DNA of 6,280 nt, taken from positions 1 to 6,280 of the forward strand of contig WLIH01000170.1 of the NCBI GenBank assembly GCA_009702305.1, read 5' to 3'. A program made the translations under genes and the position numbers. Shown piece by piece: positions 1 through 5,673 of the stretch. Below the pieces are notes generated by a model that saw only the letters and a program-made list of their open reading frames with translations, had not been told where the DNA came from and searched no databases. This DNA comes from Actinomycetota bacterium (GTDB lineage Bacteria > Actinomycetota > Actinomycetes > Propionibacteriales > Nocardioidaceae). Numbering within the stretch: position 1 is the stretch's first letter; every line of letters begins with the position of its first letter.

Positions 1-1485
1 ATGCGCGATCTGGCCGCCGAGGTCGGACTGGCGGTCGAGGACGCCGAGCGCGAGCTGCAGCTCGCGACCGCGCAGTTCTCCGTGGCCCGCGAGGAGCCGA
101 CGACCAGCATCCGGATGCTCCTCGAGTCGCTTCGCTCCCCCACCGACCGGGTCCGCTGGCCGCGGCCCTCGATCGTCCGACGCGCCGGAGCCACCCGTCG
201 CCGCGGGCACACCGCCGTCGGGGTCGTCGCCGCCGTCGCCGCCCTCCTGGTCACTGGGACGGTCGTCACCGACGCCTCCGGGGTGCGCCCGACCCTGGCC
301 CGGGAGTCGCTGACCAGCGAGCCGGGCCGCGGGCCGACTCGCATGCCCGACCCGATCGAGCTCAGCGAGGACGCCCTGCTGCCGGCGAGCGCTCTCACGA
401 CCGCCCTGGTCACGGGCACCTGGACCGTCACCGACACCCACGACAACACGGCCGAGGAGGGCGAGCTCGTGCCGTGCCAGGCCGCGAGGTACGCCGACGT
501 GGCCGGGGCCGACGCGCTGGTGCGCGAGTTCGCCGACGCCGCGACCGTACGGGCGGCGTACCAGCTCGCCGAGGCCTCGCGCACCTCCGCCGCCGCCAAG
601 CGCGCCTACGCCACGACGGCGTCGTGGTACGCCGGCTGCCGCGACCCCCGCACCCAGTTGATCGATACCTACCGCGTGCGCGACGTCGGCGACCAGGCCG
701 TGCTGCTGGTGCTGCGGTCGTGGCAGGCGCCGGTCACCACGCTGGTGGTCGGCGTCGCCCGCACCGGCGCGGTGGTGACGACCACCATGACGCAGGCTCC
801 CGGCAGTGCGGCCGGCAAGCTGGGGCGGCAGGCCGAGCTCCTCGGTGAGGCGATCACCCAGCTGTGCACGCTGCCCGAGGCCGGCGGGTGCGCCGGCACC
901 CCTCGGCTGATGGGTCGCGCGCCGTTGCCCGTCGGCGCCGATCCGGCGATGCTCTCGGAGGTCGACCTGCCGCCGGTGACGGCGGTCGCGCTGCCGTGGC
1001 TGGGCAGCGAGCCGCGCAAGGCCACCACCAACGTCGCGGCGACCCGCTGCGATCAGGCCAGCTTCTCCGGACGCTTTGAGGGCGCGAGGTTCACCGACAG
1101 CGCGACGCGCACCTTCCTCGTGCCGGGCGCCGGGCTCCCCGACACGTTCGGCCTGACCCAGACCGTGGGACTGCTGCCCGCGACCCGGGCGAAGGCCTTC
1201 GTCGAGACCGTCCGCAGCCGGCTCACGAGCTGTCCGAGCAAGGATCTCGGCACCGACGTGCTCCGCGTGGCGCGGGTCGCGTCGCCCGACCTCGATCTCA
1301 CGGCCTGGCGCCTGACCACCGAGATCACGGATGCCGAGTCGATCACCTACTACATGGCGATCGCCCGGGTGGGCGGTGCCGTCAGCCAGATCGGCTTCAT
1401 CCCGACCCCGAAGGTCCGGATGGCCGACGGCGCGTTCGTCGCCCTCGCACGACGCGCGCTCGCCCGGCTGCCCGAGCTCTCCTGA
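1..1485 (+). CDS. Single-pass membrane protein with duplicated cysteine-bearing ectodomain; probably the 3' part of a sigma/sensor fusion gene
   Basis: The frame is open from the first base; 494 residues are visible. The ATG at base 1 may be internal, because residues 3-26 align without gaps to the region 4 helix-turn-helix of the downstream sigma factor (shared AxEVG, then Leu and Ala at matching places). A linker follows (about 28-60), then an Arg-rich stretch (60-68) and one hydrophobic segment (about 71-90), giving an inside-to-outside single-pass topology by the positive-inside rule. The remaining roughly 400 residues would lie outside. They contain two similar halves (about 155-290 and 345-492), each starting at a Cys, with a second Cys 54-61 residues later and a late LVVGVARTG / MAIARVGGA-type strand. 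Cysteines are at 159, 213, 289, 297, 350 and 411. This plan recalls the extracellular sensor of mycobacterial PknH (PknH_C type), a comparison from memory. The next-but-one gene has the same plan. Function is unproven; sensing of an envelope signal is inferred. Confidence 0.7.
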   Translation: MRDLAAEVGLAVEDAERELQLATAQFSVAREEPTTSIRMLLESLRSPTDRVRWPRPSIVRRAGATRRRGHTAVGVVAAVAALLVTGTVVTDASGVRPTLARESLTSEPGRGPTRMPDPIELSEDALLPASALTTALVTGTWTVTDTHDNTAEEGELVPCQAARYADVAGADALVREFADAATVRAAYQLAEASRTSAAAKRAYATTASWYAGCRDPRTQLIDTYRVRDVGDQAVLLVLRSWQAPVTTLVVGVARTGAVVTTTMTQAPGSAAGKLGRQAELLGEAITQLCTLPEAGGCAGTPRLMGRAPLPVGADPAMLSEVDLPPVTAVALPWLGSEPRKATTNVAATRCDQASFSGRFEGARFTDSATRTFLVPGAGLPDTFGLTQTVGLLPATRAKAFVETVRSRLTSCPSKDLGTDVLRVARVASPDLDLTAWRLTTEITDAESITYYMAIARVGGAVSQIGFIPTPKVRMADGAFVALARRALARLPELS

Positions 1486-1534
1486 CCCTCCGACCGAACC
1501 CGGCCGCTCCTCGTCGATCTCCACAGGCTCGTCA

Positions 1535-1564
1535 TGCAACCGTAGGCACCGCTGAGGCGTATCC
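1535..1564 (+). promoter_or_regulatory. Putative ECF-type promoter of the sigma-sensor operon
   Basis: TGCAACC (1535-1541) resembles the AAC-containing -35 element of ECF sigma promoters. GGCGTATCC (1556-1564) resembles their CGT-containing -10 element. From the end of ACC to the start of CGTA there are 16 nt, the usual ECF spacing. The site lies in the 115-nt gap after the upstream gene and 37 nt before the sigma start codon. Autoregulation by the encoded sigma factor is a reasonable inference, because ECF factors often drive their own operon. No second copy of the motif was found by eye, so there is no independent support. Confidence 0.42.
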
Positions 1565-1583
1565 CTCCTGACAACTCACCCAC

Positions 1584-1589
1584 AGGAGA
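1584..1589 (+). promoter_or_regulatory. Ribosome binding site of the sigma factor gene
   Basis: AGGAGA lies 11 nt before the ATG at 1601, slightly far but purine-rich up to the start (a weaker AGGA at 1591-1594 is nearer). It supports 1601 as the start: the resulting protein begins just before sigma region 2, as is normal for this family. Confidence 0.6.
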
Positions 1590-1600
1590 CAGGACCAGAG

Positions 1601-2107
1601 ATGGACGAACGCGAGTTCGACGACTTCTATACGACGTCGTTCTCCCGAGTCGTCGGGCAGCTCTACGCCATGATCGGCAGCCGCGACGAGGCCGAGGAGT
1701 GCGTGCAGGAGGCCTTCGTCCGGGCATGGGCGCATCGACGCCAGCTCGACAAGGCCGAGCATCCCGAGGCCTGGGTACGCACGACGGCGTACCGGTTGGC
1801 GGTCAGCCGCTGGCGGCGCACGATGCGAGGCCGGCGCCCCCAGGACCGGGCGGTGTCCGCACCGCTCGAGTCGGCGGCCCCCAGCGAGTCGCATGTCGCA
1901 CTCGTGAGCGCGCTCCGCCAGCTGCCCGAGGCCCAACGCCAGGCGCTGGTGCTGCACCACATCGCCGACCTGCCCGTCCACGCCGTGGCCCGCGAGGTCG
2001 GCGTGCCCGAGGGCACCATCAAGGCCCGGCTCAGCCGCGGCCGCGCGGCGCTGGCCGCCCTGCTCTCCGACGACACCGGCTTCCAGGAGGGAGCAACCCA
2101 TGCCTGA
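1601..2107 (+). CDS. SigE-family (ECF-type) RNA polymerase sigma factor
   Basis: This is a 168-residue alternative sigma factor that should bind core RNA polymerase and direct it to a small set of promoters, acting in the cytoplasm. Region 2 spans about residues 7-74: an FDDFYTTSFSRV start, the core-binding stretch SRDEAEECVQEAFVRAW (27-43), and the -10 recognition and melting part AWVRTTAYRLAVSRWRR (57-73). A short linker (about 75-97) leads to region 4 (about 98-153), whose helix-turn-helix covers VAREVGVPEGTIKARLSRGR (129-148). There is no region 1.1 or region 3. The length matches the actinobacterial SigE-family proteins of roughly 160-180 residues. Its last codons overlap the next gene by 8 nt, so the two are very likely one operon and translationally coupled. 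The partner membrane protein is the natural candidate for its regulator. Family is confident; target genes and signal are unknown. Confidence 0.95.
   Translation: MDEREFDDFYTTSFSRVVGQLYAMIGSRDEAEECVQEAFVRAWAHRRQLDKAEHPEAWVRTTAYRLAVSRWRRTMRGRRPQDRAVSAPLESAAPSESHVALVSALRQLPEAQRQALVLHHIADLPVHAVAREVGVPEGTIKARLSRGRAALAALLSDDTGFQEGATHA
2085..2090 (+). promoter_or_regulatory. Strong Shine-Dalgarno site inside the sigma gene
   Basis: AGGAGG sits 9 nt before the ATG at 2100, inside the last codons of the sigma gene. It decides the start of the downstream gene at 2100 and indicates coupled translation. A competing GTG at 2145, in the same frame and preceded by AAGGAA, would give a protein 15 residues shorter with an unchanged membrane segment. 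Confidence 0.75.
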
Positions 2108-3458
2108 CCCGTTGTTCGACCACTTCCAGCCCGAAGGAACTCCCGTGACTCCGTTGCCCGCCTCCGAGGTGCGCCGCCGTGGCGACCGGATGCGTCGCCG
2201 CAACACCACGCTCGCCGCTGTGGGCAGTGCCGCCGCAGCCGTCCTGCTCATCGCCGTGCCGATGGCCGTCGTCTCCCGCGACGGCGACTCCGGCGCCGTG
2301 ATCGACCCGGCCGGGACGCCGTCGGCGGTCGACCCGACCGGTCCCGTCAGCACGGCCTGGGTCCAGCAGATCCCGCGGGACTTCCCGCTCACCTCAGGCA
2401 TGCCCGACGGCACCAGCGCCCCGGGTCCCTTCGAGCCGCAGATCGTCGGGCCGTGCGGCAACGACGGCTGGACCCCGGCCGGGTCGGTCGACGAGGCCAG
2501 CGTCATCTGGACCGATCAGGTCGAGGCGTCGCTCCAGCGGGCCTTGGCGCTCTATCCCGACGCCGAAGCCGCCGCGGCTGCGATCGACGAGGTCCGCTCC
2601 CAGGTCGCCGAGTGCGTGACCCCCCGGGGCAACCGCGACGCGATCGAGGCCGTCGCGGTCACCTCCGATCTCGGCGAGGACTCCTTCGCGTTCGTCAACC
2701 GGTGGTACTCCGGGGGCGACCTGACCGGCGAGGGCCACTTCCAGCAGCTGGTCCGGGTCGGCAACGCCGTGCTCTTCGCCAACGGCAACTTCGGCAGTGC
2801 CGGCGACCAGGCCGTGATCGACCAGACGGCAGACCTGTTCCGCACCCGGACGGCGTACACCGTCTCGGCGATGTGCGTCTTCGCCGCCGACCCTTGCGAC
2901 GAGGTGCCGCCGGCGGCTCCGGAGTCGAGCATCGACGGGGTCGATCTGCTGATCGGCTATCCGGACGACGCGGGCACGACCAGTGACGCCGACGGAGCGG
3001 GCGCGAGCTCGACTCTCGACCTGTGCGGACGCACGGCGTTCGACCCCGGCAACGCGATCCACGTCCGGGAGGCGAACTACCAGGGCGAGGCCGAGGACAC
3101 CCGTGGCCGCACCCTCGCGGAGTTCGGCTCGGTCGCGGAGGCCGAGGCGATGATGGAGCAGGCGGCGGCCCTCCTGGCCGACTGCCCCGAGGAGCGCTCG
3201 GCCAGCGGCGCCGCCGTCTTCACCCCGGTCGACCTCGCGCTCGGTCAGCAGGCACTGTCGTGGACCACTCGCTACTCCAGCGACGAGCTCGACGGCGGCT
3301 TCGACACCGGCCTGACCGTGCACCAGCTGGTGCGCGTCGGCAGCGTCGTGCTGGTGGCGATGGAGTACGGCGAGGGAGGCGGCAGCGACGAGACCATCGC
3401 CTCCTTCATCGAGCAGATGACCGCCGACACCGCCGCCGTCGTCGACCAGCTCAGCTGA
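2100..3458 (+). CDS. Single-pass membrane protein, putative sensor/regulator of the adjacent sigma factor
   Basis: The protein has 452 residues. A short cytoplasmic N-terminus (1-36) carries an Arg-rich patch (25-34) just before one hydrophobic helix (about 37-58). A Pro/Thr/Asp-rich stalk (about 60-110) follows, then a large exported region. That region is an internal duplication: half one about 117-260, half two about 307-452. The late strands match closely (FQQLVRVGNAVL at 214-225 and VHQLVRVGSVVL at 407-418). Cysteines at 119, 172, 259, 266, 309 and 362 follow the same order and nearly the same spacing as in the protein encoded at 1-1485. The halves resemble the PknH-type extracellular sensor fold (from memory, not searched). 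The cytoplasmic part lacks cysteines, so no HxxxCxxC zinc anti-sigma motif exists. A role in controlling the overlapping sigma gene is inferred from the 8-nt overlap and topology. Alternatively it could be an exported effector of the operon. Confidence 0.85.
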   Translation: MPDPLFDHFQPEGTPVTPLPASEVRRRGDRMRRRNTTLAAVGSAAAAVLLIAVPMAVVSRDGDSGAVIDPAGTPSAVDPTGPVSTAWVQQIPRDFPLTSGMPDGTSAPGPFEPQIVGPCGNDGWTPAGSVDEASVIWTDQVEASLQRALALYPDAEAAAAAIDEVRSQVAECVTPRGNRDAIEAVAVTSDLGEDSFAFVNRWYSGGDLTGEGHFQQLVRVGNAVLFANGNFGSAGDQAVIDQTADLFRTRTAYTVSAMCVFAADPCDEVPPAAPESSIDGVDLLIGYPDDAGTTSDADGAGASSTLDLCGRTAFDPGNAIHVREANYQGEAEDTRGRTLAEFGSVAEAEAMMEQAAALLADCPEERSASGAAVFTPVDLALGQQALSWTTRYSSDELDGGFDTGLTVHQLVRVGSVVLVAMEYGEGGGSDETIASFIEQMTADTAAVVDQLS

Positions 3459-3474
3459 CAGCCCGACCCCAGGC

Positions 3475-3520
3475 GCCTCCGGCTCGACCAACGCGATGCC
3501 TCGTTGGTCGAGCCGGAGGC
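3475..3520. terminator. Perfect 19-bp hairpin after the sensor gene, possible bidirectional terminator
   Basis: GCCTCCGGCTCGACCAACG (3475-3493) is followed by an 8-nt loop and its exact reverse complement (3502-3520). The stem begins 16 nt after the stop at 3458, where a terminator is expected, between convergent genes. There is no T-tract on either side, so it is not a textbook intrinsic terminator; actinobacterial terminators often lack the T run. The inner 11 bp, CGTTGGTCGAG, are the head of the repeat units that follow. Confidence 0.6.
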
Positions 3521-3543
3521 CGTTCGCTGCCGTGGGCACCTCT

Positions 3544-3581
3544 CGTTGGTCGAGTAGGCGCGCCTGCGCCGTATCCGGACC
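3544..3581 (+). repeat. REP-like repeat unit 1, degenerate
   Basis: It begins CGTTGGTCGAGTAGG and has the same 38-nt layout as units 3 and 4. It differs in the centre (GCCTGCGCC in place of GCCAGCGCC) and at the end (CCGGACC in place of CGAGACC), which breaks part of its self-complementarity. Confidence 0.8.
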
Positions 3582-3599
3582 TGGTGATCCCGTTGCGGA

Positions 3600-3648
3600 G
3601 GTCTCGATACACCACCTCGCTGGCGCTCGGCGGCACTCGACCAACGAG
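3600..3648 (-). repeat. REP-like repeat unit 2, inverted and longer variant
   Basis: Read on the minus strand it begins CTCGTTGGTCGAGT and ends GTATCGAGACC like the other units, but its centre is longer (about 49 nt in total). It shares 36 of 38 bases with unit 5 (3602-3639 against 3784-3821). Confidence 0.85.
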
Positions 3649-3655
3649 GATGCGT

Positions 3656-3695
3656 CTCGTTGGTCGAGTAGGCGCGCCAGCGCCGTATCGAGACC
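3656..3695 (+). repeat. REP-like repeat unit 3
   Basis: This 40-nt stretch is identical to unit 4. Each unit is an imperfect palindrome: TCGA and TA flank a GGCGC/GCGCC stem with a GCCA loop, then TA and TCGA again. The inner stem-loop is at 3671-3684. Confidence 0.9.
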
Positions 3696-3721
3696 CGGCG
3701 ACCCCGCCGCGACGGGCGCCC

Positions 3722-3761
3722 CTCGTTGGTCGAGTAGGCGCGCCAGCGCCGTATCGAGACC
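3722..3761 (+). repeat. REP-like repeat unit 4
   Basis: It is an exact 40-nt copy of unit 3, displaced by 66 nt. The bases separating the two copies (3696-3721) show no repeat character. Its end GTATCGAGA (3751-3759) can pair with TCTCGATAC (3784-3792) of unit 5. Confidence 0.9.
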
Positions 3762-3783
3762 TGATGACCACGCGCTGGGGTGA

Positions 3784-3821
3784 TCTCGATACACCACCTC
3801 GCTAGCGCTCGGCGGCAGTCG
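3784..3821 (-). repeat. REP-like repeat unit 5, truncated, next to the metG stop codon
   Basis: It matches unit 2 at 36 of 38 positions, then loses similarity where the CTCGACCAACG head should follow. The match ends 6 nt before the metG stop codon (3828-3830). As the first structure after metG on the minus strand, the unit 4/unit 5 pair could act in metG 3'-end formation; this is inferred. Confidence 0.75.
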
Positions 3822-3827
3822 GACGGC

Positions 3828-5624
3828 TCACGCGAGCCGGGCCAGCTCCTCGTCGATCACGGACACGTCGAGCTTGGTGAAGATCGGGGTCGGCTTGGCG
3901 ACCGGGGTGCCGACGACGACCGGGTGCCGCTGCCAGGCCGGCGCACCGGCGTAGTCGCCGGTGAGGATCGGGTACGACGCTCCACCGTCGAGATCCTCGA
4001 CCTCCTCCAAGCGCGGCATCGGAGCGATCTCGCCGGTGCCGCCGAAGGTGCGGTCGACCTCGTTGGCGGAGAACGGCAGGAACGGCGCCAGCAGCAGGTT
4101 GAGGTCCAGCACGCACTGCGTCATCACGTGCAGCACGGTGGCCAGCCGCTCGGGGTCGCCGACCTCGGGCTTGGCGAGCTTCCACGGCTCGGTGTCGGAG
4201 ACGTACTTGTTGACCTCGGCGACGACCCGCATGGCCTCGCCGATGGCCTGCTTCTGCCGGTGCCGGGCGATCAGGTCGCCCACGACGCCGAAGGCCTCCT
4301 CGACGTGCGCGAGCAGGGCCTCGTCCTCGGCGGTGAACGCACCTGCCGCCGGGATCTCGCCGAAGTTCTTGGCGACCAGGGTCGCGGTGCGGTTGACCAG
4401 GTTGCCCCACCCGGCGACCAGCTCGTCGTTGGTGCGGCGCACGAACTCCGACCAGGTGAAGTCCGAGTCCTGGGCCTCGGGCCCGGCCGAGGCCACGAAG
4501 TAGCGGAAGGCGTCGGGCTGGTAGCGGCTGAGCAGGTCGCGCACGTAGATGACGACCTTCTTGGAGGAGGAGAACTTCCGCCCCTCCATCGTCAGGAACT
4601 CCGAGCTCACGACCTCGGTCGGCAGGTGCAGCTCGCCGTACTCCCGGGCCGTGCCGCCCTTGTCGCCCTTGCCGGCGTAGGCCAGCAGCTCGGCGGGCCA
4701 GATCTGGCTGTGGAAGGTGATGTTGTCCTTGCCCATGAAGTAGTAGGCGAGCGACTCGGGGTCGTTCCACCAGCGGCGCCAGGCGTCCGGGTCGCCCGTG
4801 CGCCGGGCCCACTCGATCGAGGCGGAGAGGTAGCCGACGACCGCGTCGAACCACACGTAGAGCTTCTTCGTCGGGTTGTCGCGCCAGCCGTCCAGCGGCA
4901 CCGCGATGCCCCAGTCGATGTCGCGCGTCATCGCCCGCGGACGGATCTCCTTGAGGATGTTCTGGCTGAAGCGGATCACGTTGGGCCGCCACAGCCCGGT
5001 GGCCTCGCGCTCGTCGAGCCACTGCCCCAGCGCTTCGGCGAGGGCCGGCAGATCGAGGAAGAAGTGCTGGGTCTCGATGAACTCCGGGGTCTCGCCGTTG
5101 ATCTTCGAGCGCGGGTCGATCAGGTCGTGGGGGTCGAGCTGGTTGCCGCAGGTGTCGCACTGGTCTCCGCGGGCGCCGCCGGCGCCGCAGATCGGGCAGG
5201 TGCCCTCGATGTAGCGGTCCGGCAGGGTGCGTCCCGTCGACGGCGAGATGGCGCCGTACGTCGTCTGCTCGACGAAGTAGCCGTTCTCGTAGACGCCGAG
5301 GAAGAGCTCCTGGACGACGGCGTGGTGGTTGCGCGTGGTCGTGCGGGTGTAGAGGTCGTAGGTCAGCCCGAGCGAGGCGAGATCCTCGGCGATGATGCGG
5401 TGGTTCTGGTCCGCGAGCTGCTGCGGCGTCACGCCCGCCTCGTCGGCGGCGATCAGGATCGGCGTGCCGTGCTCGTCGGAGCCCGAGACCATCAGCACGT
5501 CGTGGCCCGCCATCCGCATGTACCTGCTGAAGACGTCGGAGGGCACACCGAAACCGGCCACGTGGCCGATATGGCGCGGGCCGTTTGCGTACGGCCAGGC
5601 GACGGCGGACAGGACGGTGCTCAT
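3828..5624 (-). CDS. metG: Methionyl-tRNA synthetase (class I)
   Basis: This 598-residue cytoplasmic enzyme joins methionine to its tRNA, including initiator tRNA, using ATP. The Rossmann catalytic domain opens with [14 protein letters not shown], holding the HIGH signature at 18-21, followed by GSDEHGTP (48-55). The connective insert carries a four-cysteine zinc knuckle: C143, C146, C156 and C159. The second signature appears as KFSSS (350-354) in place of KMSKS, a variant also familiar from other actinobacterial MetRS proteins. WFDAVVGYL (258-266) and the [10 protein letters not shown] stretch (296-305) are typical of the active site region. The helical anticodon-binding domain runs from about 390, with DFTW (388-391) and [12 protein letters not shown] (472-483). 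There is no C-terminal EMAP/Trbp-like domain. The ATG at 5624 gives the standard N-terminus. The gene converges on the sigma-sensor operon and lies 49 nt after the stop of the upstream minus-strand gene. Confidence 0.98.
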   Translation of the reverse strand: MSTVLSAVAWPYANGPRHIGHVAGFGVPSDVFSRYMRMAGHDVLMVSGSDEHGTPILIAADEAGVTPQQLADQNHRIIAEDLASLGLTYDLYTRTTTRNHHAVVQELFLGVYENGYFVEQTTYGAISPSTGRTLPDRYIEGTCPICGAGGARGDQCDTCGNQLDPHDLIDPRSKINGETPEFIETQHFFLDLPALAEALGQWLDEREATGLWRPNVIRFSQNILKEIRPRAMTRDIDWGIAVPLDGWRDNPTKKLYVWFDAVVGYLSASIEWARRTGDPDAWRRWWNDPESLAYYFMGKDNITFHSQIWPAELLAYAGKGDKGGTAREYGELHLPTEVVSSEFLTMEGRKFSSSKKVVIYVRDLLSRYQPDAFRYFVASAGPEAQDSDFTWSEFVRRTNDELVAGWGNLVNRTATLVAKNFGEIPAAGAFTAEDEALLAHVEEAFGVVGDLIARHRQKQAIGEAMRVVAEVNKYVSDTEPWKLAKPEVGDPERLATVLHVMTQCVLDLNLLLAPFLPFSANEVDRTFGGTGEIAPMPRLEEVEDLDGGASYPILTGDYAGAPAWQRHPVVVGTPVAKPTPIFTKLDVSVIDEELARLA

Positions 5625-5630
5625 GGGGTG

Positions 5631-5636
5631 ATCCTA
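5631..5636 (-). promoter_or_regulatory. Putative -10 element for a leaderless metG transcript
   Basis: On the minus strand TAGGAT fits the TANNNT -10 consensus and is separated from the ATG by exactly 6 nt, which would place the first transcribed base at the A of the start codon. No clear -35 was seen. The same bases include AGGA, 7 nt before the ATG, which could instead be a Shine-Dalgarno site on a transcript from upstream. Confidence 0.45.
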
Positions 5637-5673
5637 GGGACCGGGCACCGCCGGCCGTGCACCCGTCACCGGG

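Larger units (their letters stand above)
3600..3695. repeat. 96-nt nested palindrome formed by units 2 and 3
   Basis: Units 2 and 3 face each other. Three perfect stems nest: 3600-3610 with 3685-3695 (11 bp), 3619-3626 with 3674-3681 (8 bp), and 3635-3648 with 3656-3669 (14 bp) around a 7-nt loop (3649-3655). Such paired inverted units resemble the bacterial interspersed mosaic elements made from REP sequences. It could fold as RNA from either strand or extrude as a cruciform. Confidence 0.8.

Noticed and set aside
1532..2506. A 324-codon minus-strand frame opposite the sigma factor
   Set aside because: The plus strand carries well-preserved sigma regions 2 and 4; the reverse frame runs across two genes and has no domain.
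3496..3783. Small plus-strand frame encoding repeated SRWSSRRASAVSRP-like peptides
   Set aside because: The periodic peptide comes from the palindromic DNA repeats. There is no convincing ribosome binding site, and the repeats occur in both orientations.
2394..3797. A 467-codon minus-strand frame over the sensor gene and the repeat region
   Set aside because: The opposite strand encodes a protein with clear topology, strong ribosome binding site and operon overlap. The apparent peptide repeats in this frame are just the DNA repeats being translated.
3544..3821. Possible CRISPR array
   Set aside because: The repeats are in mixed orientation, vary in length, and have unequal gaps (starts 114 and 66 nt apart for same-strand units). 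No cas genes are present.
5640..5673. Possible hairpin terminator between the 5674-6280 gene and metG
   Set aside because: Only a 4-bp GCAC/GTGC stem with a GC-rich loop was found, which is expected by chance in DNA of this composition.
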